Shown here in pieces: positions 24,831 to 33,468 of a stretch of 42,481 nt of DNA. The stretch's first letter is position 1; every line of letters starts with the position of its first letter. The notes beneath the pieces were generated by a model that saw nothing but the letters and a program-made list of their open reading frames with translations, was not told the origin of the DNA and ran no database searches. The DNA is from Aliirhizobium smilacinae. Lineage in GTDB: Bacteria > Pseudomonadota > Alphaproteobacteria > Rhizobiales > Rhizobiaceae. Where the stretch lies: assembly GCF_006335145.1 (NCBI RefSeq), contig NZ_VDMN01000013.1, positions 1 through 42,481 on the forward strand, given 5' to 3'. A program made the translations under genes and the position numbers.

Positions 24831-25439
24831 CGGTGATCTCCCTGTTGTCGGTTTGCGGGAAGCACAGTCATCCCTTGGTGACTGAGCGTTTTCAGTTTCG
24901 GCCGGGACACGTCGGGTGCCTCGAATTGAATTTTTATAAATGACACTCGGCGTGTCCCGTTCGGTGTGTTTTTCCGCGCAACTCCGGTCCGTCTGCAGCG
25001 GCCTGGACGCTTGAGCCCTTGCGGGCTGCCTGACCGGTTTGTGTGCGACACACGCACGCCTTGTTCAGGGGCAGACCATTTTCTGCGCAGCCCCGCATGT
25101 CCCGCCTGCATAAGGGCGGTCCACACGATCACCGGCTCCACTTCGCCGGTTACGCGGACCGGTGTAGCCGAAGCGGAACGGGATGATTTTAGGCACGGGG
25201 TGGGGACGCGGGGATGGAAGCTGGCCGATTTTTCCTTAAGTGGTTGAATTTGATGATCTCAACCGGTTCGAACGTCCCGCTTTTGCGGTAATTGCGAGGG
25301 TGAACGAATGCCCACCGTGTTATTCATGAGCTATTCAGGCGAATGCTGGAACAATCAGGGCCAGTCGACATTTTATGGCAATAAAAACGCGATGCGAAAA
25401 CAATGTCTCGCTTCGTAAAAGTCCTCAGGAGGAAATCCC
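24831..25439. other. 609-bp stretch without a convincing gene
   Basis: It lies between the divergent cysteine-rich gene and the SH3b gene. Open frames here (for example minus 24827-25141 and plus 24966-25247) lack family features. The stretch is rich in small inverted repeats: a 57-bp one at 24903-24959, AGCCC/GGGCT at 25014-25027 and GTGTG/CACAC at 25041-25053. The right end must hold the promoter of the SH3b gene; I could not place its -35/-10 with confidence. Confidence 0.6.
24903..24959. repeat. Large inverted repeat, 16-bp arms
   Basis: CGGGACACGTCGGGTG (24903-24918) pairs with CACTCGGCGTGTCCCG (24944-24959), with 14 Watson-Crick pairs and 2 G-U wobbles if transcribed from the plus strand. 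The 25-nt loop is AT-rich and contains TTGAATTTTTATAAATG. It lies 70 bp upstream of the cysteine-rich gene. It could be an RNA hairpin or an operator; no T-run suited to an intrinsic terminator follows immediately. Confidence 0.65.
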
Positions 25440-26312
25440 TTGAACAAGTTCTTGATGAGTGCTGCCGCCTTCTGCACGCTCCTCGTGGCGCCATCTATCG
25501 CTGACGCAGCGGTTCGCGGTACTGCCACTGCGAACGTCAACATGCGATCCGGCCCCAGCACCGGTTATCCGGCCGTCACCGTCATCCCCTATGGCGCGCC
25601 GGTGACGATCTATGGCTGCATGAGTTCGGTAAACTGGTGCGACGTTAACTTTGACGGCGGGCGCGGCTGGGTATCCGGCAATTACGTGCAGGCATCCTAC
25701 CGATCGAACCGGGTTTATGTCGCACCGGATTATTATGGTGGCCTCGGCATCCCGTCGGTGACGTTCGATGTCGATCGTTACTGGGGCAGCTATTACCGCG
25801 ACCGGAATTTCTATCGCGAGCGTGACCGCTGGCGCGATTATAACTGGCGTGCCGAGCGGCCATTGCCGCCTCCGCCGCGCTGGGACGATGGTCGCCGTCC
25901 GCCACCACCTGGCGGCTGGGATCGCAATCGCGATCGCGACAGATGGGACCAGAGCCGGGACCGTGATCGGGACCGTTGGGATCGCGACAGAGACCGTGAC
26001 CGCGAAGCCCGAGATCGGGACAGAGATCGCGACCGTCCGCGCTTTGACAACAATGACCGGCGTCCTTCGCCGCCTCCTGGTTGGGATCGTGACGACCGGC
26101 GTGACCGGGATCGCGACAGAGATCGTGACCGCAGCAGGGAACGTGACAGAGATCGCGACCGTCCGCAGCGCGAAGAGCAGCGGCCACCACGGGCCGAGCG
26201 TCCGCAACGTGAGGAACAGCGCCCGCCCCGTGCCGAACGGCCGCAGCGCGAAGAGCAGCAGCAACGTCAGCAACGCAACCAGAACTGCGTCATTGGTCCG
26301 AACTGCAACTGA
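25440..26312 (+). CDS. Secreted SH3b-domain protein with Arg-Asp-rich tail
   Basis: A 290-residue protein. A signal peptide (about 1-23, cut near ADA-AV) is followed by a bacterial SH3 domain at about 24-90 (ATANVNMRSGPSTGYPAV, GRGWVSGNYV). The second half is extremely low complexity: runs of RDRDRDRDRW type, then PQREEQRPPRAER repeated three times, ending NCVIGPNCN. SH3b domains often bind cell wall. The start is TTG 25440, supported by an AGGAGGAAA ribosome-binding site; no nearby ATG preserves the signal peptide. The function of the tail is unknown. Confidence 0.88.
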   Translation: MNKFLMSAAAFCTLLVAPSIADAAVRGTATANVNMRSGPSTGYPAVTVIPYGAPVTIYGCMSSVNWCDVNFDGGRGWVSGNYVQASYRSNRVYVAPDYYGGLGIPSVTFDVDRYWGSYYRDRNFYRERDRWRDYNWRAERPLPPPPRWDDGRRPPPPGGWDRNRDRDRWDQSRDRDRDRWDRDRDRDREARDRDRDRDRPRFDNNDRRPSPPPGWDRDDRRDRDRDRDRDRSRERDRDRDRPQREEQRPPRAERPQREEQRPPRAERPQREEQQQRQQRNQNCVIGPNCN

Positions 26313-26333
26313 TGACGTCGAACTTGATCGAGG

Positions 26334-26365
26334 AGGGGCCGCGCAAGTGGCCCCTTTTCCGTTTT
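26334..26365 (+). terminator. Intrinsic terminator after the SH3b gene
   Basis: AGGGGCC (26334-26340) pairs with GGCCCCT (26349-26355), followed by TTTTCCGTTTT. It lies about 20 bp after the SH3b stop and separates it from lysC. Confidence 0.82.
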
Positions 26366-26558
26366 GCCTTCTGGTTATGGTGAAACCTGCCCTCCACTTT
26401 TATGACAGGCGTACTGTTTGCCACTGTTCCGGCCATTGCGTGGCTGCGCCCTTTTCGCTATGAGACGCCAACTCGAAGTCCAGGCTGTGGCCGGGATATT
26501 CTGCGGTAGCAAATAGACGCCCCGGCATGGCCGAGGGCGAGTTGGTGGTTTTCGTCGT

Positions 26559-27833
26559 ATGGCTCGCATCGTCATGAAGTTCGGCGGCACGTCCGTCGCC
26601 AATCTCGAACGCATTCACAATGTCGCACGCCATGTGAAACGTGAAGTCGATGCCGGGCACGAAGTTGCCGTCGTCGTCTCCGCCATGTCCGGCAAGACCA
26701 ACGAACTGGTCGGCTGGGTGCAGGACATGCCGAAAGTCGCGGGCGCCAATTCACCGTTCTACGATGCGCGCGAATATGATGCGGTCGTGGCATCCGGCGA
26801 ACAGGTGACGTCCGGCATCCTGGCGATCGCGCTGCAGTCAATGGGCATCAATGCCCGCTCCTGGCAGGGTTGGCAGATCCCGATCCGTACCGACAGCGCC
26901 CATGGCGCGGCGCGTATCCAGGAGATCGACGGGTCCGACATCATCAAGCGGATGGGCGAGGGCCAGGTGGCCGTGGTTGCCGGTTTCCAGGGCATCGGTC
27001 CGGATAACCGGATCGCGACCCTCGGTCGCGGCGGTTCCGATACGTCCGCCGTTGCCATTGCCGCAGCCGTCAAGGCTGATCGCTGCGACATCTATACGGA
27101 TGTGGACGGTGTCTATACGACCGACCCGCGCATCGTGCCGGCAGCGCGCCGGATGAAGAAGGTGTCTTTCGAGGAAATGCTCGAAATGGCCTCGCTTGGT
27201 TCGAAGGTGCTGCAGGTGCGCTCTGTCGAGCTGGCCATGGTCCACAAGGTCCGCACCTTCGTGCGCTCCAGTTTCGAAGATCCCGATGCGCCGGGCATGG
27301 GAGACTTCTTGAACCCGCCCGGTACTTTGATTTGCGACGAGGAAGAGATCGTGGAACAGGAAGTCGTCACCGGCATCGCTTACGCCAAGGATGAAGCGCA
27401 GATTTCGTTGCGCCGTCTCTCCGACCGCCCGGGCGTTTCTGCCGCCATATTCGGCCCGCTGGCCGAAGCCCATATCAATGTCGACATGATCGTCCAGAAT
27501 ATTTCAGAGGACGGATCGAAGACCGACATGACCTTCACCGTGCCTTCGGGCGACGTGCAGAAGGCGATGAAGGTTCTCGAGGACAACAAGGCGAAGATCG
27601 GTTTCGACGTCGTGCAGACCGAATCAGGCCTGGCGAAAGTGTCGGTGATCGGTATCGGCATGCGCAGCCATGCGGGCGTCGCCGCCCACGCATTTCAGGC
27701 ACTTGCCGAAAAAACGATCAACATCAAGGCAATCACCACGTCCGAAATCAAGATTTCCATCCTGATCGACGGCGCCTATTCGGAACTTGCAGTTCGGACT
27801 TTGCATTCCGCTTACGGGCTGGATAAGAATTGA
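26559..27833 (+). CDS. lysC: Aspartate kinase
   Basis: A 424-residue monofunctional aspartokinase that phosphorylates aspartate at the head of the lysine, threonine and methionine pathways. The kinase domain opens MARIVMKFGGTSVANLERI; ATLGRGGSDTSAVAIAAA and CDIYTDVDGVYTTDPRIV follow. Two ACT domains occupy about 270-424 (LSDRPGVSAAIFGPL; SVIGIGMRSHAGVAAHAFQAL), consistent with feedback control by lysine or threonine. The ATG at 26559 has only a weak ribosome-binding site. ptsP follows 74 bp downstream. Confidence 0.97.
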   Translation: MARIVMKFGGTSVANLERIHNVARHVKREVDAGHEVAVVVSAMSGKTNELVGWVQDMPKVAGANSPFYDAREYDAVVASGEQVTSGILAIALQSMGINARSWQGWQIPIRTDSAHGAARIQEIDGSDIIKRMGEGQVAVVAGFQGIGPDNRIATLGRGGSDTSAVAIAAAVKADRCDIYTDVDGVYTTDPRIVPAARRMKKVSFEEMLEMASLGSKVLQVRSVELAMVHKVRTFVRSSFEDPDAPGMGDFLNPPGTLICDEEEIVEQEVVTGIAYAKDEAQISLRRLSDRPGVSAAIFGPLAEAHINVDMIVQNISEDGSKTDMTFTVPSGDVQKAMKVLEDNKAKIGFDVVQTESGLAKVSVIGIGMRSHAGVAAHAFQALAEKTINIKAITTSEIKISILIDGAYSELAVRTLHSAYGLDKN

Positions 27834-27848
27834 TCGTAAGCCGGTTTG

Positions 27849-27873
27849 CCGCGTCCTGATTTGCAGGGCGCGG
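27849..27873. other. Hairpin between lysC and ptsP
   Basis: CCGCGTCCTG (27849-27858) pairs with CAGGGCGCGG (27864-27873), with one T-G wobble and a 5-nt loop. No T-run follows on the plus strand, so it may be a processing or stability hairpin rather than a full terminator. Confidence 0.55.
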
Positions 27874-27910
27874 CCACTTCCGGATTGTAAGAGCTAATTC
27901 GGGAGCAGTG

Positions 27911-30181
27911 ATGCCGATGAGAGACCTGTCGGCAGGTCCGCGCGTTCTGTTAAAGCGTCTGCGCGAACTGATGGCCGAGCCATTGGAACCGCAGGAACGC
28001 CTCGACCGGATCGTGCGCCAGATCGCCAGCAACATGGTGGCGGAGGTCTGCTCCGTCTACGTGCTGCGTTCGGACGGCGTGCTGGAACTCTATGCGACGG
28101 AAGGCCTCAACAAGGAGGCCGTGCATACGTCGCAATTGCAGATGGGGCAGGGCCTCGTCGGCACGATCGCCGCATCCGCGCAGCCGCTCAATCTTTCCGA
28201 TGCACAATCGCATCCCGCCTTCCGCTACCTGCCGGAGACGGGCGAAGAAATCTATCATTCCTTCCTCGGTGTGCCGATCCTGAGGGCCGGGCGCACGCTC
28301 GGGGTCTTGGTCGTTCAGAACAAGGCAAGCCGGAACTATCGCGAGGACGAGGTCGAGGCGCTCGAAACCACCGCGATGGTGATCGCCGAGATGATCGCCA
28401 CCGGCGATCTCAAGAAGATCACGGCACCCGGGCTGGAACTCGATCTCACCCGTGCGGTGACGATCCAGGGCAATGGTTATAATGAGGGTATCGGGCTCGG
28501 CCATGTGGTGCTGCACGAGCACCGCATCGTCGTCACCAATCTCCTGAACGAGGATTCGGACAAGGAACTGGTCCGGCTCGGCGAAGCGCTCGGCTCGCTG
28601 CGGATCTCGATCGACGACATGCTGTCGCGCCGCGACGTGGCGCAGGAGGGGGAGCATCGCGAGGTGCTCGAGACCTACCGTATGTTTGCCCATGACCAGG
28701 GCTGGGTTCGCCGCATGGAAGAGGCGATCCATAACGGCCTGACCGCCGAAGCGGCGGTCGAAAAGGTGCAGAGCGACACCAAGGCGCGGATGATGCGCAT
28801 GACGGATTCGTATCTGCGCGAGCGGATGCATGATTTCGACGACCTCGCCAACCGGCTACTGCGCCAGCTGACCGGGTTTTCGGGCCGCAGCATGGACGAG
28901 TTGCCGTCCGATTCTATCGTGCTGGCTCGTGCAATGGGTGCGGCGGAACTGCTTGATTATCCGCGGGCCAACCTGCGTGGCCTCGTTCTGGAAGATGGCG
29001 CGGTGACCAGCCACGTGGTGATCGTTGCACGGGCCATGGGCATCCCGGTGGTTGGACAGGCGGTAGGGCTTGTGGCGCTTGCCGAAAACGGCGACGCGAT
29101 CATCATCGATGGCGACGACGGTCAGGTGCATGTTCGGCCGATGTCGGACCTGCAGAATGCCTATGAAGAAAAGGTTCGCCTTCGCGCCAAGCGCCAGGAA
29201 CAGTTCCGGGCGCTCAGATCCGTAGAGCCTCTGACCCGGGACGGCCGGCATATCAGTCTCAACATGAATGCCGGTCTGCTCGTGGACCTGCCGCAGCTGG
29301 CGGAATCGGGAGCGCTCGGCATCGGGCTTTTCCGCACCGAGCTGCAGTTCATGATTGCCTCCACCATGCCGAAGCTGGAAGAGCAGGAATCCTTCTATCG
29401 CGGTGTTATCAAGCAGGCGGCCGGGCGTCCGGTGACGTTCCGCACGCTCGATATCGGCGGCGACAAGGTGGTCTCCTATTTCCGCGCGCAGGAAGAGGAA
29501 AACCCGGCGCTTGGATGGCGGGCGATCCGTCTGGCGCTGGACCGGCCGGGGCTGCTGCGCACGCAGCTGCGTGCTTTGCTGCGGGCGTCTGCCGGCACCG
29601 AGCTGCGGATGATGGTGCCGATGGTGACCGAGGTTTCGGAAATCCGGGCGGTGCGCGATCTGCTGCAGAAGGAAGTGCAGTATCTTTCGAAATTCGGCCA
29701 TACCTTGCCGCGCAAGCTGCAGTTCGGGGCGATGCTGGAAGTGCCGTCGCTGATGTGGCAGCTCGACGAGCTGATGGCCGAGGTCGATTTCGTTTCGGTC
29801 GGGTCGAACGATCTGTTCCAGTTCTCTATGGCGGCCGACCGCGGCAATGCGCGGGTTTCGGAGCGGTTCGACAATCTCGGCAAGCCATTCCTGCGCATCC
29901 TGCGCGATATCGCGCGGGCTGGCGAACGCAACCGGACGCTGGTGACGCTCTGTGGAGAGATGGCCGGCAAGCCGCTGTCTGCTATGGCGCTGATCGGCGT
30001 CGGGTTCCGCTCGGTCTCGATGGCCGCGACCTCGATCGGGCCGGTCAAGGCGATGCTGCTGGCGCTCGATGCCGGGCAGCTGGAAGCCGAGCTGAATGCA
30101 GCGCTGGACGATATCCGGTCGCAGGAGCCGATCCGGGATCTGCTTTTGCGGTTTGCGCAAACGAATAACATTCCGCTTTAG
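27911..30181 (+). CDS. ptsP: Phosphoenolpyruvate-protein phosphotransferase EI-Ntr (PtsP)
   Basis: A 756-residue first enzyme of the nitrogen phosphotransferase system, which autophosphorylates from PEP and passes phosphate to NPr. An N-terminal GAF domain (about 20-165) senses glutamine in relatives. The phospho-histidine is His368 in EDGAVTSHVVIVARAMGIPVVG, and the C-terminal PEP-binding barrel has GLFRTELQFM, TFRTLDIGGDKVV and SVGSNDLFQFSMA. The start may be ATG 27911 or ATG 27917; CGGGAG lies five bases before the first. No ptsO or ptsN is in the window. The gene stands between lysC and prfA, its usual rhizobial place. Confidence 0.96.
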   Translation: MPMRDLSAGPRVLLKRLRELMAEPLEPQERLDRIVRQIASNMVAEVCSVYVLRSDGVLELYATEGLNKEAVHTSQLQMGQGLVGTIAASAQPLNLSDAQSHPAFRYLPETGEEIYHSFLGVPILRAGRTLGVLVVQNKASRNYREDEVEALETTAMVIAEMIATGDLKKITAPGLELDLTRAVTIQGNGYNEGIGLGHVVLHEHRIVVTNLLNEDSDKELVRLGEALGSLRISIDDMLSRRDVAQEGEHREVLETYRMFAHDQGWVRRMEEAIHNGLTAEAAVEKVQSDTKARMMRMTDSYLRERMHDFDDLANRLLRQLTGFSGRSMDELPSDSIVLARAMGAAELLDYPRANLRGLVLEDGAVTSHVVIVARAMGIPVVGQAVGLVALAENGDAIIIDGDDGQVHVRPMSDLQNAYEEKVRLRAKRQEQFRALRSVEPLTRDGRHISLNMNAGLLVDLPQLAESGALGIGLFRTELQFMIASTMPKLEEQESFYRGVIKQAAGRPVTFRTLDIGGDKVVSYFRAQEEENPALGWRAIRLALDRPGLLRTQLRALLRASAGTELRMMVPMVTEVSEIRAVRDLLQKEVQYLSKFGHTLPRKLQFGAMLEVPSLMWQLDELMAEVDFVSVGSNDLFQFSMAADRGNARVSERFDNLGKPFLRILRDIARAGERNRTLVTLCGEMAGKPLSAMALIGVGFRSVSMAATSIGPVKAMLLALDAGQLEAELNAALDDIRSQEPIRDLLLRFAQTNNIPL

Positions 30182-30220
30182 TGATTGAATGGTGGCCAGT
30201 GGTCGAGCTATGAGCTTTGA

Positions 30221-30313
30221 CCGTCATCCTCGGGCAATGGATCAAGTCCTATGTCCCGAGGATCTATCCACGCTGATAGGTAGCAGATCCTCGGCACAAG
30301 GCCGAGGATGACG
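30221..30313. repeat. Two-palindrome intergenic element, copy B
   Basis: This sits between ptsP and prfA. The left palindrome pairs ATCCTCGGG (30226-30234) with CCCGAGGAT (30255-30263); the right pairs ATCCTCGG (30287-30294) with CCGAGGAT (30302-30309). The whole unit is bounded by CGTCATCCTCGG and CCGAGGATGACG in inverted orientation. The left loop (about 20 nt) is longer than in copy A at 6144-6231. It is RIME-like in layout; the family name is inference. Confidence 0.7.
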
Positions 30314-30337
30314 AGCGGCATATTTGGAGTTCTATAA

Positions 30338-31420
30338 TTGGCGAAGCTTCCTGTCGAAAAGATGCGCGAGCTGGAACGCCGGTTCGGCGAGATCGAGGCG
30401 CGTATGTCGGAAGGTCCCGCTGCCGACGTCTATGTGAAACTCGCATCGGAATATTCCGAACTGCAGCCGGTGGTGGGCAAGATCCGCGAATATGAAAAGA
30501 CCGTCGCCGAGGTGGCGGACCTGAGGGCGATGCTGTCCGAAAAGGGCATCGACCGCGAGATGCGCGAGCTTGCCGAAATGGAGCTGCCGGATGCGGAAGA
30601 GCGCATCGAGGCGTTGGAAAAGGACATGCAGGTGCTGCTCTTGCCGAAGGATGCGGCCGACGAAAAGAGCGCCATCCTGGAAATCCGGGCAGGCACCGGG
30701 GGCAACGAGGCGGCGCTTTTTGCCGGCGACCTGTTTCGCATGTACGAACGTTATGCCAGCGCGCATGGATGGAAGGTCGAAGTGCTTTCCGCCAGCGAAG
30801 GCGAGGCGGGTGGATATCGCGAAATCATCGCGACAGTTTCCGGCCGAGGCGTATTCTCCAAGCTGAAATTCGAGAGCGGCGTTCATCGCGTGCAGCGCGT
30901 GCCGGATACAGAAACGCAGGGGCGCATCCACACGTCGGCGGCAACCGTGGCGGTTCTGCCGGAAGCGGAAGAGATAGACATCGAGATCCGCCCGGACGAT
31001 ATCCGTATCGACACGATGCGCGCATCCGGCGCCGGCGGCCAGCACGTCAACACGACCGACTCTGCGGTGCGCATTACCCACCTGCCGACGGGGCTTATCG
31101 TCACCAGTTCGGAAAAGTCGCAGCACCAGAACCGCGCCAAGGCGATGCAGGTTCTGCGTTCGCGTCTTTATGACATGGAACGCCAGAAGGCCGATAGCGA
31201 ACGGTCTGCCGACCGCAAGAGCCAGGTCGGGTCCGGCGACCGGTCGGAACGTATCCGCACCTACAACTTTCCGCAGGGCCGTGTGACCGACCACCGTATC
31301 AACCTGACGCTTTACAAGCTTGACCGGATGATGATGGGCGAAATCGACGAAGTGGTCGATGCGCTGATCGCCGATTACCAGGCCGGTCAGCTGGCGCAGC
31401 TGGGCGAGCAACAGGGATGA
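30338..31420 (+). CDS. prfA: Peptide chain release factor 1
   Basis: A 360-residue RF1 that reads UAA and UAG. The codon-recognition PxT is Pro189-Asp190-Thr191 (RVPDTETQGRIHTS), and the catalytic GGQ is 233-235 in GAGGQHVNTTDSAVR. The motif RAGTGGNEAALFAGDLFRMY is typical of domain 2. The start is TTG at 30338 with GGAG nine bases upstream, 24 bp after the repeat element. Its stop overlaps prmC by four bases (ATGA). Confidence 0.97.
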   Translation: MAKLPVEKMRELERRFGEIEARMSEGPAADVYVKLASEYSELQPVVGKIREYEKTVAEVADLRAMLSEKGIDREMRELAEMELPDAEERIEALEKDMQVLLLPKDAADEKSAILEIRAGTGGNEAALFAGDLFRMYERYASAHGWKVEVLSASEGEAGGYREIIATVSGRGVFSKLKFESGVHRVQRVPDTETQGRIHTSAATVAVLPEAEEIDIEIRPDDIRIDTMRASGAGGQHVNTTDSAVRITHLPTGLIVTSSEKSQHQNRAKAMQVLRSRLYDMERQKADSERSADRKSQVGSGDRSERIRTYNFPQGRVTDHRINLTLYKLDRMMMGEIDEVVDALIADYQAGQLAQLGEQQG

Positions 31421-32322
31421 CGACATTAGGCGAAGCCGTAGCCGATGCGAGAGCCCGGTTTTCGGCGGCCGGTTTTTCCGATGCGGCGATCGAGGCGCGG
31501 ATCCTGATCGGCGGATTGCTGCAGCTTTCAGCCACGGAAATATTCGTTGGCGGCGATCGCATGCTCGATACCGCGGCGGTGGCCCGAATAGAGGATGCCG
31601 TTGCGCGCCGCTTGAAACGGGAGCCTGTGCATCGCATATTGGGTAGACGAGAATTCCACGGGCTGGATTTCCTGCTTTCTCAGGAAACGCTGGAACCGAG
31701 ACCCGATACGGAAGTTCTGGTCGACAGCATTCTCGATCATGCCCGTCAAGCGAGCGACAGAAAATTTCGCATTCTCGATCTCGGAACCGGTACCGGCGCA
31801 ATTCTTCTGGCATTGCTGGACGCTCTGCCATCGGCGATCGGCACGGCAAGCGATATTTCCGCCGATGCGTTGAATACGGCGGCGGAGAATGCAAGGCAGC
31901 TTGGTCTCGATCAACGGTTTACGGCAGTGCAAAGCCACTGGTTTGACAAAATTGACGGGTGTTTCGACATAATCGTGTCAAATCCTCCCTATATACGTAG
32001 CGATGTCATCCCCGCTCTGGACCCCGAAGTCCGCGACTTCGATCCTGTTGCAGCATTGGACGGTGGGCCTGACGGGTTATCCGCTTATCGCGAGATCGCA
32101 AACCGCGCCGACGGCTTCCTTCAGCCTGACGGTTGCATAGGGGTTGAGATCGGTTTCGATCAGAGACAAGCGGTAACCGAGCTATTCGAAGCCGCAGGTT
32201 TCAAGTTGATACAGGCACAGCGAGATTATGGCGACAATGATCGCGTATTGATATTTGCCAAGCCTGTGTTTGATGTTGCGAAGCAAAAGAAAAAGCTTGG
32301 AATTACAAATGAAGCGCGATAG
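31417..32322 (+). CDS. prmC: Peptide chain release factor N(5)-glutamine methyltransferase
   Basis: A 301-residue enzyme that methylates the glutamine of the GGQ motif in RF1 and RF2. It has the N-terminal five-helix domain (VHRILGRREFHGLDF), the SAM motif ILDLGTGTGAILLAL and the catalytic NPPY at 189-192 (VSNPPYIRSD). The C-terminal tail is lysine-rich. Direct overlap with prfA couples it to its substrate gene. It is followed by 252 bp without a recognisable gene before the DUF4167 gene. Confidence 0.96.
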   Translation: MTTLGEAVADARARFSAAGFSDAAIEARILIGGLLQLSATEIFVGGDRMLDTAAVARIEDAVARRLKREPVHRILGRREFHGLDFLLSQETLEPRPDTEVLVDSILDHARQASDRKFRILDLGTGTGAILLALLDALPSAIGTASDISADALNTAAENARQLGLDQRFTAVQSHWFDKIDGCFDIIVSNPPYIRSDVIPALDPEVRDFDPVAALDGGPDGLSAYREIANRADGFLQPDGCIGVEIGFDQRQAVTELFEAAGFKLIQAQRDYGDNDRVLIFAKPVFDVAKQKKKLGITNEAR

Positions 32323-32574
32323 CTTGAGCTTACGCATCGGGGCAGCTGGGAATGAACAGCGATTCGTTCGGGTTACGGGTCAATCCTTAATTCTGCTTTT
32401 TTCGAAGGGCCGACAAGGTTGAGCACTCCCGGTGCGTGAATCAGGTAATTTGACTTTGAAAGCGGCAGGCCGCGTTGGTCGACCTGCGCGTAACACGCGA
32501 AGTCTTGTACCGGCTTTTGACCGGCGAGCCGCGTGGCCCCTTATCAGCGAAGACAGAGAGTTGGTGAACGATAA

Positions 32575-33441
32575 ATGAGGCCAGGACAGCAGAACAAGCG
32601 TGGTCGAGGGCGTGGTAACAACAATAACGGCGGCGGCAGCAGCAACGGTGGTGGTGGTAACAACAACTTCCAGCGCAAGGGTGGAAACCCGCTCAGCCGG
32701 ACCTATGACAGTTCCGGACCGGATGTAAAAATCCGCGGCACTGCCCAGCATATCGCAGAAAAGTATTCAAATCTCGCCCGCGATGCCCAGAGTTCGGGCG
32801 ACCGCGTGATTGCAGAGAACTACTTGCAGCATGCCGAGCATTACTATCGCATTATCGCGGCCGCGCAGGCCCAGATGCAGGACCGCTTCCAGAGCCAGGA
32901 TCGCGCCGACTATCAGGATCGTGACGGCAATTCGATCGATCAGGACGATATGGACGGCGGCGATGGCGACGATCTCGGTTACGCGCCGCAGCCCGTCTTC
33001 GAAGAGCAGCAGCCACAACCGCAGCCGCAGCGCCGCGAGCAGCCGCCCCAGGGACAGGATCAGCAGCCGCGCGAAAACCGACGCGACCGCGAACCGCGCC
33101 GTGACCGGCGTCCAGATCGCCCGGAACGTGCCGAGCGTCCCGTCGAACCGAAGGCAGAGCAGAAGCCTGAGCCAAAGGTAGAGCAGAAGATCGTGGCGGC
33201 ACCTCAGGTGACCGAGGCAGCCGAGATTTCCGCCCCCGTAGTTGACGGTTCAGGTCCGCAGCCGGTGATCGACGGTACCCCGGCCGAAGTGGCTGTCGAG
33301 GAAGCAGCTCAGGCAGAGGCGGCCCCTCGTCGTCGTCGCGCCGCTGCTACCCGTCCTCGCCGCCAGCCCCGCAAGACTGCGGAAGGTGCGGAAGGCGATG
33401 ATGCTGCTCCGGCACTCGTTACCGAGGAAGCCGGCGAATAA
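32575..33441 (+). CDS. DUF4167 domain protein
   Basis: A 288-residue protein. It opens with a basic, Asn/Gly-rich stretch (MRPGQQNKRGRGRGNNNNGG), followed by the compact DUF4167 core NPLSRTYDSSGPDVKIRGTA and AENYLQHAEHYYRIIAAAQ up to about residue 105. The rest is disordered: Gln/Pro- and Arg-rich, then acidic, ending in an RRRRAAATRPRRQPRK block. The composition suggests RNA or ribosome association, and the position after prfA-prmC agrees, but no activity is known to me. Glycine- and asparagine-rich runs make the length likely to vary between strains. Confidence 0.88.
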   Translation: MRPGQQNKRGRGRGNNNNGGGSSNGGGGNNNFQRKGGNPLSRTYDSSGPDVKIRGTAQHIAEKYSNLARDAQSSGDRVIAENYLQHAEHYYRIIAAAQAQMQDRFQSQDRADYQDRDGNSIDQDDMDGGDGDDLGYAPQPVFEEQQPQPQPQRREQPPQGQDQQPRENRRDREPRRDRRPDRPERAERPVEPKAEQKPEPKVEQKIVAAPQVTEAAEISAPVVDGSGPQPVIDGTPAEVAVEEAAQAEAAPRRRRAAATRPRRQPRKTAEGAEGDDAAPALVTEEAGE

Positions 33442-33468
33442 GCCAGGTTACGATCGCGAATAATAGAA

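Noticed and set aside
24827..25141. Minus-strand frame of 104 codons whose stop overlaps the cysteine-rich gene start (ATGA)
   Set aside because: The overlap is suggestive of coupling, but the start has no ribosome-binding site, the sequence is Arg/Pro-rich with no structure, and the frame runs through a large inverted repeat. I treat it as non-coding.
24966..25247. Plus-strand frame of 93 codons in the same gap
   Set aside because: Composition is that of random high-GC sequence, with no good ribosome-binding site and no family resemblance.
25349..25375. GGAAC box upstream of the SH3b gene as an EcfG general-stress promoter
   Set aside because: No GTT-type -10 element is found at 16-18 bp spacing.
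25425..26273. Long minus-strand hydrophobic frame across the SH3b gene
   Set aside because: It is the antisense of RD-coding repeats, which yields repetitive Val/Ala/Ile; the plus-strand gene has a signal peptide and strong ribosome-binding site.
28856..30160. Minus-strand 434-codon frame across ptsP
   Set aside because: It is antisense to the conserved EI-Ntr barrel; the translation is His/Arg/Gln-rich without domains.
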